NCBI GenBank assembly: GCA_963719005.1
Contig: CAVRAR010000003.1
Span: 62,001-126,000, forward strand
DNA length: 64,000 bases
Reading direction: 5' to 3'
From: G963675935 sp963719005
GTDB taxonomy: Bacteria > Planctomycetota > Planctomycetia > Pirellulales > Thermoguttaceae
The position numbers were made by a program, and so were the translations under genes. Each line of letters opens with the position of its first letter. Within the stretch, counting starts at the first letter, position 1. Of this stretch, positions 50,673 through 59,074 are shown one piece after another. The notes beneath the pieces are model-generated. The model made no database searches, had not been told where the DNA came from, and saw only the letters and a program-made list of their open reading frames with translations.

Positions 50673-51743
50673 ATGATGCAATTCCGCTTGAGCACGCTCC
50701 TGTTGCTGTTCGTAGTCCTCTGGTCGTCGCTGGCGGTGTTCGGGCTCGGCGGCATTATCGTCTTTGCCTTCCTCGTGTTTCTGGCAATCGGCATTGCCCG
50801 CTCGTGGACCGTCTTATGGGCGCTGCCGTTCCTGCTGCCCTTGCTGGTGCTGACTGCCCTGCTGTTGCCGGCTATTCAGACTGCCCGCGAAGCCTCTCGC
50901 CGAATATCGTGTAACGGCCACTTGAAACAGATTGCTCTTGCATTGCACAACTACCGCACGGCGAACGGTTGTTTCCCGCCTGCATACGTCGCCGACAAGA
51001 ACGGCCGTCCCATGCACAGTTGGCGAGTGCTGATTCTGCCCTGCCTTGGACCTAACGCTTTGTATAAGCAGTACAACTTCAACGAGCCGTGGGATGGGCC
51101 AAACAACAAAAGGTTGCTCGCCGCTCGACCCTCGTTGTATGTTTGCCCGAGTGACGGAGACGCCCATGCTCAAGGTGCAACTCAAACGAGCTACGTTGCC
51201 GTGGTCGGGAAGAACGCGGCGTGGTCGGGGGAGCAGCCGAGAAAAGCCGCCGACCTTGCTCCATTGAGCCAAACCATCATGGTCGTCGAAGTCACCGACG
51301 CGGGCATCAACTGGTCTGAACCGAAGGATCTCTCCTTGGACGCGCTCGAAGCCGCCGGCGGCCAGCCTTCGGCCGTGACGGTTTCGAGCAAGCACGGTAG
51401 CAGGGGCAACTTCTTCTACACCTACCGCTATTACAGCGGCGCGAACGCGGCGTTGGCCGACGGGAGCGTGCGATACCTCCCACCCGGACGCCTCGCGTCA
51501 AACGTGCGCCCGAGCTATCTGAGAATCGGCGGCTACAAGGAAGAAGAATCCGACAACGACGGCAACACTCCGGCTTCCTGGAATGGTGAGCGACATCTGA
51601 ACTGGGGCAACTGCCTCGCCCTGGCGGTCTGGCTCGCATCGGTCGGCTTGCTGTTGTATCGAGCCGTGCGAAGCAGAAGGGCGCTCACCGTGAAGGTCGC
51701 AGTGGAGAGGGCAGGGGAGCGGATCGCGGATCAACTCCGATGA
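50673..51743 (+). CDS. DUF1559-family pseudopilin-like protein
   Basis: 356 residues. Instead of the usual short N-methylation helix there are two or three N-terminal hydrophobic helices (LSTLLLLFVVLWSSLAVFGL; VLWALPFLLPLLVLTALLLP), the last leading into AIQTAREASRRISCNGHLKQ, the standard DUF1559 helix. Then follow ALHNYRTANGCFPPAYV, SWRVLILPCLG, PSLYVCPSDGD and NAALADGSVRYLPPG, all family motifs. A C-terminal extra helix (LALAVWLASVGLLLY) is unusual. The family is strongly expanded in planctomycetes. Frame intact. Confidence 0.88.
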   Translation: MMQFRLSTLLLLFVVLWSSLAVFGLGGIIVFAFLVFLAIGIARSWTVLWALPFLLPLLVLTALLLPAIQTAREASRRISCNGHLKQIALALHNYRTANGCFPPAYVADKNGRPMHSWRVLILPCLGPNALYKQYNFNEPWDGPNNKRLLAARPSLYVCPSDGDAHAQGATQTSYVAVVGKNAAWSGEQPRKAADLAPLSQTIMVVEVTDAGINWSEPKDLSLDALEAAGGQPSAVTVSSKHGSRGNFFYTYRYYSGANAALADGSVRYLPPGRLASNVRPSYLRIGGYKEEESDNDGNTPASWNGERHLNWGNCLALAVWLASVGLLLYRAVRSRRALTVKVAVERAGERIADQLR

Positions 51744-51752
51744 CGCAAAAAC

Positions 51753-51823
51753 AATAGCCGGCCGTCCAACGGCCCGCGGAGTTGTGTCAGCCATCTCCCG
51801 CGGGCCGTTGGCCCCCGGCTATT
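51753..51823. repeat. Inverted pair of ATAGCCGG-type repeats
   Basis: Units at 51753-51779 and 51798-51823 face each other, giving a long hairpin between the convergent DUF1559 and phosphoglycerate mutase genes; the likely bidirectional terminator. Confidence 0.65.
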
Positions 51824-51889
51824 CTCTTTTCCCTCTTTCTCTTCGCGCTCTTTGTGCCCTTCGTGGACCGATTCTTCGGTTCTTTCTTC

Positions 51890-53095
51890 TCACGCCCCGA
51901 ATTTCCCCAGCCGCTCCGCATGAGCCAGCGCCAGCGGCATGAGATTCACCGCGGCAAAATGTCCTAGCCCGCCCTGTAACGCCTGTTTTTCGCCGAAAGC
52001 CGTCAAGCCGTCGGGCCGGCATGTCTCGGAAACCAATAGCGTCGGCACCGGATGCCAACTGTGACTGGCCAGTCGGGCGGGCGTACTGTGATCGCCGGTG
52101 ACGATCAACACCGTCGGCTTCAGGACCACGATCCGCGGCACGATCGCGTCGAGCTGCTCGATCATCTTGACCTTCTCGGGAAAATTGCCGTCCTCGCCGC
52201 GGCTGTCGGTGTACTTGAAATGGACGAAGAAGAAATCGTAATCGTTCCACGCCTTTTCGAGCACGTCGATCTCCTCGGAGAGCGTCGTCGGTTGGCCGAC
52301 AACCGTCATGCCGACCAACTGGGCCAAGCCCTTGTACATCGGATAGACGGCGATCGCGGCGGCCTTCAGGCCGTAGACGTCGGCGTAGCTGTCGATCTTG
52401 GGGGCGGCCGAAAAACCGCGCATCGTCAGCCCGTTGGCCTTCGGCTCGCCGGCCAACAGCTTTTGGGCCCCCGCGACGAATTGCTTGGCCACCTCGGCCG
52501 TTCGCCGGCTTGGCTGGTCTTGGGCGACCGGATCCAGGGGCGGCACGCCCGTCTGCTGCGGATCGGTGTCGGCCACATTGCCGCCGAGCCGTTCGCCGCG
52601 GAAGATGACGACGAAGCGATGCTCCTTGACCGGCTCGACGAACACCTCGACGCCCGGCACCTTCACCTGCCGCAGCTTGATCGCCAGCGGCGCGCTCTCC
52701 TCGCTGGGGATTCGGCCGGCGCGGCGGTCGGAGATGTTGCCGGCAGCGTCCAGGGTGCAGAAATTGCACCGCGCGGCGACGTCCTTCGGCCCGAGCTTGA
52801 ACCCGACGCCGGTGGCCTCGAGCGCCCCGCGGCCGATCATGTGTTTGACCGGATCGTAGCCGAAAAGGCCCAAGTGTCCCGGTCCGCTGCCGGGAGTGAT
52901 GCCGGGGGCGATGGGATACATGCTTCCCTGAACCCCGTGCCTAGCCAGCTTGTCCAAATTCGGGGTCTTGGCGGCCTCCAGTTCGGTCGGTCCGCCCGGT
53001 TCGATGGGCAATCCGCCCAGCCCGTCGGCCACGAGCATGACGATTTTCGACTTGTTCTGAATCTTCAATTCGCGGACGAGTTGCTGAATATCCAT
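51890..53095 (-). CDS. apgM: Cofactor-independent phosphoglycerate mutase, archaeal (ApgM) type
   Basis: Interconverts 3- and 2-phosphoglycerate. 401 residues; alkaline-phosphatase-superfamily motifs: MLVADGLGGLPIEPGG at the start, TPNLDKLARHG, APGITPGSGPGHLGLFGYDP, then HFKYTDSRGEDGN and IVTGDHSTPA with metal ligands near the C-terminus. AAAGGAGA seven bases before ATG 53095. Divergent from pgi with a 179-base gap. The frame is intact. Confidence 0.92.
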   Translation of the reverse strand: MDIQQLVRELKIQNKSKIVMLVADGLGGLPIEPGGPTELEAAKTPNLDKLARHGVQGSMYPIAPGITPGSGPGHLGLFGYDPVKHMIGRGALEATGVGFKLGPKDVAARCNFCTLDAAGNISDRRAGRIPSEESAPLAIKLRQVKVPGVEVFVEPVKEHRFVVIFRGERLGGNVADTDPQQTGVPPLDPVAQDQPSRRTAEVAKQFVAGAQKLLAGEPKANGLTMRGFSAAPKIDSYADVYGLKAAAIAVYPMYKGLAQLVGMTVVGQPTTLSEEIDVLEKAWNDYDFFFVHFKYTDSRGEDGNFPEKVKMIEQLDAIVPRIVVLKPTVLIVTGDHSTPARLASHSWHPVPTLLVSETCRPDGLTAFGEKQALQGGLGHFAAVNLMPLALAHAERLGKFGA

Positions 53096-53274
53096 GATGG
53101 TCTCCTTTATTTTCCTGTGCTGGTCGATAGAATGTCTCACGGTAACAAAAGATGGGGGAGGGCGGAAGGGGAAAGGTGGGAACACGTTCCTCGAAAAACT
53201 GCCCCCTCCGCGAGTCGCCGCGTGGGCGCGGCGGCTCAACGGTTCTGCTGAACCCCCAAACCCTGAACGCTCCC

Positions 53275-54684
53275 ATGCAGCCCCTTGCCCCCATTTCGTA
53301 CGACTATTCCGCCCTGATCGCTCCCAAGGACGTGTCGCCGTTTGCCCAGCAGACGGGCCTCGTGGCCGCCGACCTGAAGTGGCTCGTGCCGCGTCTGAAT
53401 GCGGCTCGCCAGGAGGTGCTCGATAATTTGGCGGTCTACAATCGCGGCCTGCCGCTGGCGGAGGAGATGCAGCCGCTGGATGCCGCTTTCTGCGACCTGC
53501 CCGAGCGGCTGTTGAACCAGGAGCGGCCGCTTTTGGATCGGATCACTGCCGTGGGCGATCGGCTGGCCAACGAGGTCGATCGGGTGGTGGTGCTGGGGAT
53601 CGGCGGCTCGTACATGGGGGCCCGGGCGTTGTTCGATGCTTGCTGCCATCCGTATCACAACGAGATTTCCCGCAAGCGCCGCGGCGGCCGGCCACGCATC
53701 TATTTCGAGGGCAACAACGCCGACAACGACGCCGTGCAGGGGCTGCTCGATCTGGTCGAGGGGAGCGACGATTGGGGGATCATCGTTATCAGCAAGAGCG
53801 GCGGCACGCTCGAAACCGCCGTCGCTTTCCGCATCTTCCTCGACGCCCTGCGAAAATCGTGCGGCAACGACGTGGAGAAGTTCCGCCGCCGCGTGATTCC
53901 GATCACCGGCGACTCGGGCCGGCTGCACGAATTGGCCGTCGCGCTGGGGTGCAACGACATCTTCCCCATTCCCGACGGAATCGGCGGGCGTTACTCGGTT
54001 CTCACGGCCGTCGGTCTGCTGCCGGCGACGGTGATGGGACTCGACGTGCAACATCTGCTCGAAGGCGCGGCGGGCATGAACGAGCGTTTCCGCACCGCGC
54101 CGCCGCTGGACAATCCGGTGTTGGATTACGTCGGCATGGCGCGGCTGATGGAAGTCCGCCGCGGGGCAACCATCCGCGTGCTTTCCACCTGGGGAAAGGG
54201 GCTCGAAGGCGTCGGGCTCTGGTACGACCAGCTCTTGTCCGAGAGTCTCGGCAAGAACGGCCAGGGCGCGACGCCGCTGACGGTCGTCAATACCCGCGAC
54301 CTCCATTCGCGCGGCCAGCAGCATCAGGAAGGCCGCCGCGACAAGCTCATCACGAATCTCGTCGTCGAGAAGACGCAGCGCGAACCGGTTGCCATCGAGC
54401 GGTCGGAATTCGATCAGGACCAACTCAACTCTCTTTCCGGCAAGACCCTGCCCGACATTCTCCGCGCCGCCTATTGCGGCACGAACGAGGCGTACGCCGA
54501 GGACTATCGCCGCACGGCGACGATCCGTCTGCCGCGATTGGACGAGGGCTCGCTAGGGCAGCTTTTCCAGATGCTGATGTTGGCCACGGTGGTCGAGGGC
54601 CGCCTGGTCGGCATCAACCCCTACGGCCAGCCCGGCGTCGAGGCATACAAGAAGAAGATGACGGCGATTCTGCGGGGAAAGTGA
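53275..54684 (+). CDS. pgi: Glucose-6-phosphate isomerase
   Basis: Interconverts glucose 6-phosphate and fructose 6-phosphate. 469 residues with VVVLGIGGSYMGARALFDA, IIVISKSGGTLETAVAF, IPDGIGGRYSVLTAVGLLP and the region GQGATPLTVVNTRDLHSRGQ; the terminal lysine region GQPGVEAYKKKM completes the signature. ATG 53275 fits the family N-terminus. Frame intact. It links zwf, phosphofructokinase and apgM in this window. Confidence 0.94.
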   Translation: MQPLAPISYDYSALIAPKDVSPFAQQTGLVAADLKWLVPRLNAARQEVLDNLAVYNRGLPLAEEMQPLDAAFCDLPERLLNQERPLLDRITAVGDRLANEVDRVVVLGIGGSYMGARALFDACCHPYHNEISRKRRGGRPRIYFEGNNADNDAVQGLLDLVEGSDDWGIIVISKSGGTLETAVAFRIFLDALRKSCGNDVEKFRRRVIPITGDSGRLHELAVALGCNDIFPIPDGIGGRYSVLTAVGLLPATVMGLDVQHLLEGAAGMNERFRTAPPLDNPVLDYVGMARLMEVRRGATIRVLSTWGKGLEGVGLWYDQLLSESLGKNGQGATPLTVVNTRDLHSRGQQHQEGRRDKLITNLVVEKTQREPVAIERSEFDQDQLNSLSGKTLPDILRAAYCGTNEAYAEDYRRTATIRLPRLDEGSLGQLFQMLMLATVVEGRLVGINPYGQPGVEAYKKKMTAILRGK

Positions 54685-54713
54685 GGAGAGGGGGCAGGGG
54701 TCAGGGGTCAGAA

Positions 54714-54739
54714 AATAGCCGGGGGCCAACGGCCCGCGG
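54714..54739. repeat. ATAGCCGG-type repeat unit
   Basis: AATAGCC followed by GGGGGCCAACGGCCCGCGG, downstream of pgi. Preceded by a GGGGTCAGGGGTCAG run of another repeat type. Confidence 0.6.
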
Positions 54740-54807
54740 CGTGGTATGCGGGCTGTCGGTGCGGGGACGGCGCGAAAATTGCGACGGGCGGCCGGAGTCC
54801 ACTGAAT

Positions 54808-55461
54808 ATGAATGAGCACAACCCGTACCAGTCGCCGTCATCGCCAGATGTTTTCACTAAACCACTCTTCCGCCAGTTTCCTTGGAGAGTCATCCCCGTC
54901 GTCGTGCTCCATATCTATGGCGGATTGGCAGTGCTGTCGAGCGGTGTCACTGTGTTCGCCATTTTGTGCGGAGGCTCCTTATGCACTGATCATCACTTCG
55001 CAACGGACGCTCAAGCGTATGTCATCATGTTCGCGTGGGTTCTGATCGGTGTCTACGGTTGTCTTCTGATTGCCGCGGCACGAAGCGTTTGGAGGCGGTG
55101 TTGGAAGCGAAGTGTTGTCGCCATCGGCGCGGCAGTTCTCTTAGCCGCCGTCGTTCCCCTGATAGGTTACATCGTGAGCAAAATGCCACCAGGAAGGAGA
55201 TGGCCTCCTCCTTCTCATACAACCGCGGAAAGAGTTACGAACCAACAGTCCCAGGAAACAAATCGCTCAATCACGCTCACTCCGCGGGCTGTTAGCCCCC
55301 GGCTATCTTCTAATCCCCAATCTCCAATCCCTAATCCCTCCCCTTACGCCGTAATCCCCTTTGTCAGCGCCATGAACGCCGTTTCCAGGTTCAACTCGTC
55401 CTCGCGGAACAGTTGCAGCTTGAAGCCGGCGTCGATCAATAGCGTGGGCAGATCGCTATAG
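54808..55461 (+). CDS. NPYQSP-type small membrane protein
   Basis: Begins MNEHNPYQSPSSPD, the N-terminal tag of many planctomycete membrane proteins. Three or four helices follow (VIPVVVLHIYGGLAVLSSGV; AYVIMFAWVLIGVYGCLLIAA; AIGAAVLLAAVVPLIGYIV). After residue about 130 the sequence becomes Ser/Pro-rich and is encoded by intergenic repeats, and the end overlaps the opposing ABC gene by 118 bases. A one-base shift near 55190 would instead stop at 55295, which is more likely. Function unknown. Confidence 0.6.
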   Translation: MNEHNPYQSPSSPDVFTKPLFRQFPWRVIPVVVLHIYGGLAVLSSGVTVFAILCGGSLCTDHHFATDAQAYVIMFAWVLIGVYGCLLIAAARSVWRRCWKRSVVAIGAAVLLAAVVPLIGYIVSKMPPGRRWPPPSHTTAERVTNQQSQETNRSITLTPRAVSPRLSSNPQSPIPNPSPYAVIPFVSAMNAVSRFNSSSRNSCSLKPASINSVGRSL

Positions 55462-56270
55462 TCGGTCACGTTTTCCGCAAGCGTGACCGAAATATGCCCA
55501 TCGTGGAGTTCCACCTTTTCGACGATGGCACTCTGCTCCAACAGCCGAGCGGCCGGCTCTTGATCGCCGACAACGGCAACATTCAAGAGAACGCGCTGCC
55601 GGATTTGCTTCATCAGGTCGGCCACCGTGCCGTTGAATTGCAACACGCCGCGCTCGATAATGCCGACCTTGTTGCAGATGTCGGCCAACTCGGGCAAGAT
55701 GTGGCTGGAAACCATGATCGTTTTGCCCAACTTGCGAAGTTCCTTCAGCAGTCCGCGAATTTCGATCCGCGCCCGGGGGTCGAGACCGCTGGCCGGCTCG
55801 TCCAACAGCAGCACCTTGGGATCGTGCAGCAGGACGCGGGCGAGCCCGAGCCGCTGCGTCATGCCGCGCGACAGGCTGGTGACGAACGCCTCGCGTTTGT
55901 AGCCCAGATCGACCAGTTCCAGCACGTCGTCGCAAATCTTCCGCCGCGCCGCCCCTTTGATCCGATACGCGGCGGCGAAAAACTCCAGATACTCGATCAC
56001 CTTCATGTCGTCATAGACGCCGAAGAAGTCGGGCATGTAGCCGATCAGGCGGCGAATCTCCTTCGGATGGGTGTAGATCGAGTGGCCGCAAACGCTCGCT
56101 TCGCCCCACGTCGGCTGCAAGAGCGTGGCCAAAATCCGCATGGTCGTGGTCTTGCCCGAGCCGTTCGGGCCGATGAAGCCGAACAGGTCGCCCTCGGCCA
56201 GATCGAGGTTCAGGTTCTTGATGGCGTGGAGCGTGCCGTAGACTTTGGTGAGGTCTTGGGTTTTGATCAT
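55344..56270 (-). CDS. ABC transporter ATP-binding protein
   Basis: 308 residues. Walker A GPNGSGKTT, Q-loop region IGYMPDFFGVYDDM, signature LSRGMTQRLGLA, Walker B VLLLDEPASGLD and H-loop VSSHIL. The C-terminal extension (about 90 residues) matches the CcmA/NatA-like export ATPases. ATG 56270 fits the family start, but the upstream sequence is an ACTGCC repeat without a ribosome-binding site. No permease lies next to it; the membrane protein encoded upstream may be functionally linked. Confidence 0.9.
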   Translation of the reverse strand: MIKTQDLTKVYGTLHAIKNLNLDLAEGDLFGFIGPNGSGKTTTMRILATLLQPTWGEASVCGHSIYTHPKEIRRLIGYMPDFFGVYDDMKVIEYLEFFAAAYRIKGAARRKICDDVLELVDLGYKREAFVTSLSRGMTQRLGLARVLLHDPKVLLLDEPASGLDPRARIEIRGLLKELRKLGKTIMVSSHILPELADICNKVGIIERGVLQFNGTVADLMKQIRQRVLLNVAVVGDQEPAARLLEQSAIVEKVELHDGHISVTLAENVTDYSDLPTLLIDAGFKLQLFREDELNLETAFMALTKGITA

Positions 56271-56323
56271 GGCAGTGGGGAGTCGGCAGTCGGCAGTGGG
56301 CGGTAGGAGGACTCGTATTATCT

Positions 56324-56355
56324 GTTTAGCCCCCGCGTCCACGCGGCGGCTAAAC
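56324..56355. repeat. GTTTAGCC...GGCTAAAC palindrome
   Basis: GTTTAGCCCCCGCG-TCCA-CGCGGCGGCTAAAC, a 14-base-arm hairpin with one mismatch between two minus-strand genes. Partial copies near 12716, 38010 and 53215. Confidence 0.7.
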
Positions 56356-56367
56356 ATGCGTTTGGTG

Positions 56368-58699
56368 TTACTCCATTGCCGGCGTTGCTTCTTCGCCGGC
56401 TGCCGGCTTCTTTACGGGAAAGACGAATCGATAGATTGTTCGATGTTGATCGTGCGGGCCGGCCAACGGCTTGCCGCCGCGGAGCAATTCCGCCCCCTCG
56501 TGCCCCTCGGCGGCGGGCAGCGGCGTTTCGGTGACGAGAATCGCACGACCGGCTTTCAGCAAATTGCTCAGATCGACGAACTGCTGGTAGCTGTTCCAGA
56601 GGCGCGTATAGCGGCGTCCGCCGGCCGCCTGGTAAAACATCATCTTCTCTAGGATGTAGCCGACATCCGTACTCTCCAGCTCATAGGGCGTGGGCTCCTG
56701 CGACACGGTCTGCGCCGCCGCTGACGACCGTTGTCTTTGTCAAGAATGTCTTCAGTTCGGTCCGCTTGAGCATTGGCCCCAATTGACGCGACTCGCCGGG
56801 CGAGAGCGTGCCGAGTTGATAGGCCGATCCGCCGTGTATCAACACGCAGTCGCGCAACGGAAACGGAAGCGTATTGGTGATCGAGCCCAAGAGAACACGG
56901 TCGCCTTCAGCCAGATCGGCCGCGGGATAGGCCGTGGTGGGAGCATTCCATCGGGCTGTAAGGCTCTTCGTCGACCAGACCTGGATGGGCACGCTGTAGA
57001 GCGCGTCGAGGTCCGTCGCATAACGGAAGTCTTCGTTCCACAACATAGGGCCGTTGGCGTGGGGATTCATGCCGCCCAACCCGCTGCCGGGCAAACCCAG
57101 CCATGCCATCAACACGCGCGCATCCGGCATGGCTCGGCCGTCGGCTCCGCGCGGCTCGACCGTGAAATCGAAAGATTCCGTCTGCGGACTAAAAACGTTC
57201 AGCCAGGTGGCGCCCCGCATCTGTCCCGACGCCGCGTCCACGTCGACCAGATCGATCTGGTTGACCCGAAGGCGGCCGCCCTTGAGTTGGCAGGCGAGAA
57301 CATAGGCCACGACGCACACCAGCGCAACGGCCAACGGAAAAGTCAGCCACGTCCATTCCATGCGGCCGACGACCTTGCGAAGAAAAAAGTAGTCGGCAGG
57401 CCCGATCAAGAGGATGTATCCGACGATCAGACCCGCCACAAGCCAGAACGGCACCAGCCGGACGCCGGTAAATCGGTCGAGGGCGCTGCGCATCTGGCCG
57501 GCAAGATCGTCGTAGCCGTAGTGCATCATGGCGGCATTTTCCCTGGGCTCGTCGGCGTGGCCCGCGGGAATATCGAGCAAGCGGGCCACCAACAACGGCC
57601 GATCGGGCCATTTATCCAGCGGCGGCTCGTCGAGGTCGACGGCGACGAAGATCACCTGGCCGAAGCCTCGGGCCGTGCGAATCACCAGTGGAATGCCGCG
57701 ATCGTCGGCTTCGATGACGCCTCGGACGTCGGCCAACCGCGACATTTCGGCTCCGCCTGCCCGGCCAATCGACGTGCGGCTTCCGCAGTACGTTTCGATC
57801 GCTCCGGTTTGACGCAAAGGAACCGTCTTTTCGAACCGGCCCGGCGCGAATTGTTTCAGCAGCGAGCTTTCGGCGAGTATCTTCTTGCCTTGCGAACCGA
57901 CGCACAGCACCAACCGTCCTCCCATGTGCACCCATTGGTCGAGCGCTTGCATGCGAGCATCGTTGGCGGCCGACTTGCCATACATCTTCGGGCGACTCGT
58001 CGAGAGAATGATCGCATCGACGCCCTCGTAGGCGTACCATTGAGTCGGCAGCCGCTCGACGTCGTTCACGTGTGCAACCACGGGCTTGGCTTCCGCGTCG
58101 AGATGGCCGGGCTTGCTCTCGCCTTCCACGTCCAGCGGCGAGGCGTCCACCGAAACGATCAGCTTCTGCAGTTCGAGCGCCTGCATGAAGTGTTCGTCGT
58201 CGGCCTGCGATCCGGCGTTAAAGGTTCGACTGGCAACGACGCGGCCGCCGACGCGGAACTCAGCCCGCAGGTTGCCATCGACGCGACCGAAGCGGGTGAT
58301 GAGCCGAACGACCGTCTCGCGGCCCGGCAAAACCCGGCAGGGGCTGCGGGGGGGCGTTGAAACTCGGCCGGGCACGCCGTCGCCGTCCGGCACAATGACC
58401 GACACTTCGCCGGCAAGCAGATCGCTTCCGCCCAGCAACGTCACTTCCACCTGCGTCCACAGTCCCGCCTTGTAGCGATCGGCGATTCCGACCCGCACAC
58501 CGACGAACTTTGGCGGCTTCGCCTCTTTGGCCAAGGCCGGCGAAGGCAGGAATACGGCAAAAAGGATGAAGAGGAGAATGCAAATTGCAAATTGCAGATT
58601 GAAGATTGCAGATTTGCCGCCTCCGCTTGGCGATCTGGGATCTTCAATTCGCAATCTACAATCTGCAATCCGCAATTTGCGATGTCCCATCTTCATCAT
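56368..58699 (-). CDS. Exported membrane protein with GATase-like domain (frameshifted)
   Basis: About 777 residues. The signal peptide (IFNLQFAICILLFILFAVFL) is partly encoded by a TTGCAATTTGCA-type repeat. A beta-rich N-terminal domain (VGVRVGIADRYKAGLWTQVE), a Rossmann-like segment (YEGVDAIILSTSRP, MGGRLVLCVGSQGK) and two helices (VPFWLVAGLIVGYILLIGPA; FPLAVALVCVVAYVLACQL) follow, then a beta-rich C-terminus. The frame shifts near 56700; corrected, it continues EPTPYELESTDVGYILEKM to a stop at 56368. Its ATG overlaps the mazG stop. It resembles membrane partners of ABC ATPases. Confidence 0.75.
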
Positions 58700-59046
58700 G
58701 GTTTTCCGGCATCGGGACACGTGCAAACGAATCGCCCGCAGCCGGGACAGCCCGAGCCATACTTGCGCATCACCGCTTCGGTGAGATCGACTCCCGCCAC
58801 GTTGGCGATCGTGGCCAGCCAGGCCAACACATCGGCGAACTCGAGGCTCCGCTCCTCGTGTGTCCCGTTTCGCAGTGCCGAGGCCAACTCGCCCACCTCC
58901 TCGATCAGCCACATGAACGTGCCGTCGATACCCCGGGCGACGTCCTTCTCGATGTACATATTACGGATCAATTGTTGGAAATCCGTGAGGGTCAACTCAC
59001 GCGGCGAGGCAGTCGGCTCGGTTTTTTGGACGCTCGGATCGGTCAC
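58696..59046 (-). CDS. MazG-like nucleotide pyrophosphohydrolase
   Basis: 116 residues; all-alpha NTP-PPase fold. LTDFQQLIRNMY, then FMWLIEEVGELASAL and LEFADVLAWLATIANVAG hold the E-x-x-E and D metal-binding residues of the MazG/HisE type. The C-terminus adds a cysteine cluster (GSGCPGCGRFVCTC), a possible zinc site. Start GTG 59046. Its stop overlaps the next ATG (ATGA). Confidence 0.85.
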   Translation of the reverse strand: MTDPSVQKTEPTASPRELTLTDFQQLIRNMYIEKDVARGIDGTFMWLIEEVGELASALRNGTHEERSLEFADVLAWLATIANVAGVDLTEAVMRKYGSGCPGCGRFVCTCPDAGKP

Positions 59047-59074
59047 GGCGATTCCTCGATAATCTTGCTTACGA

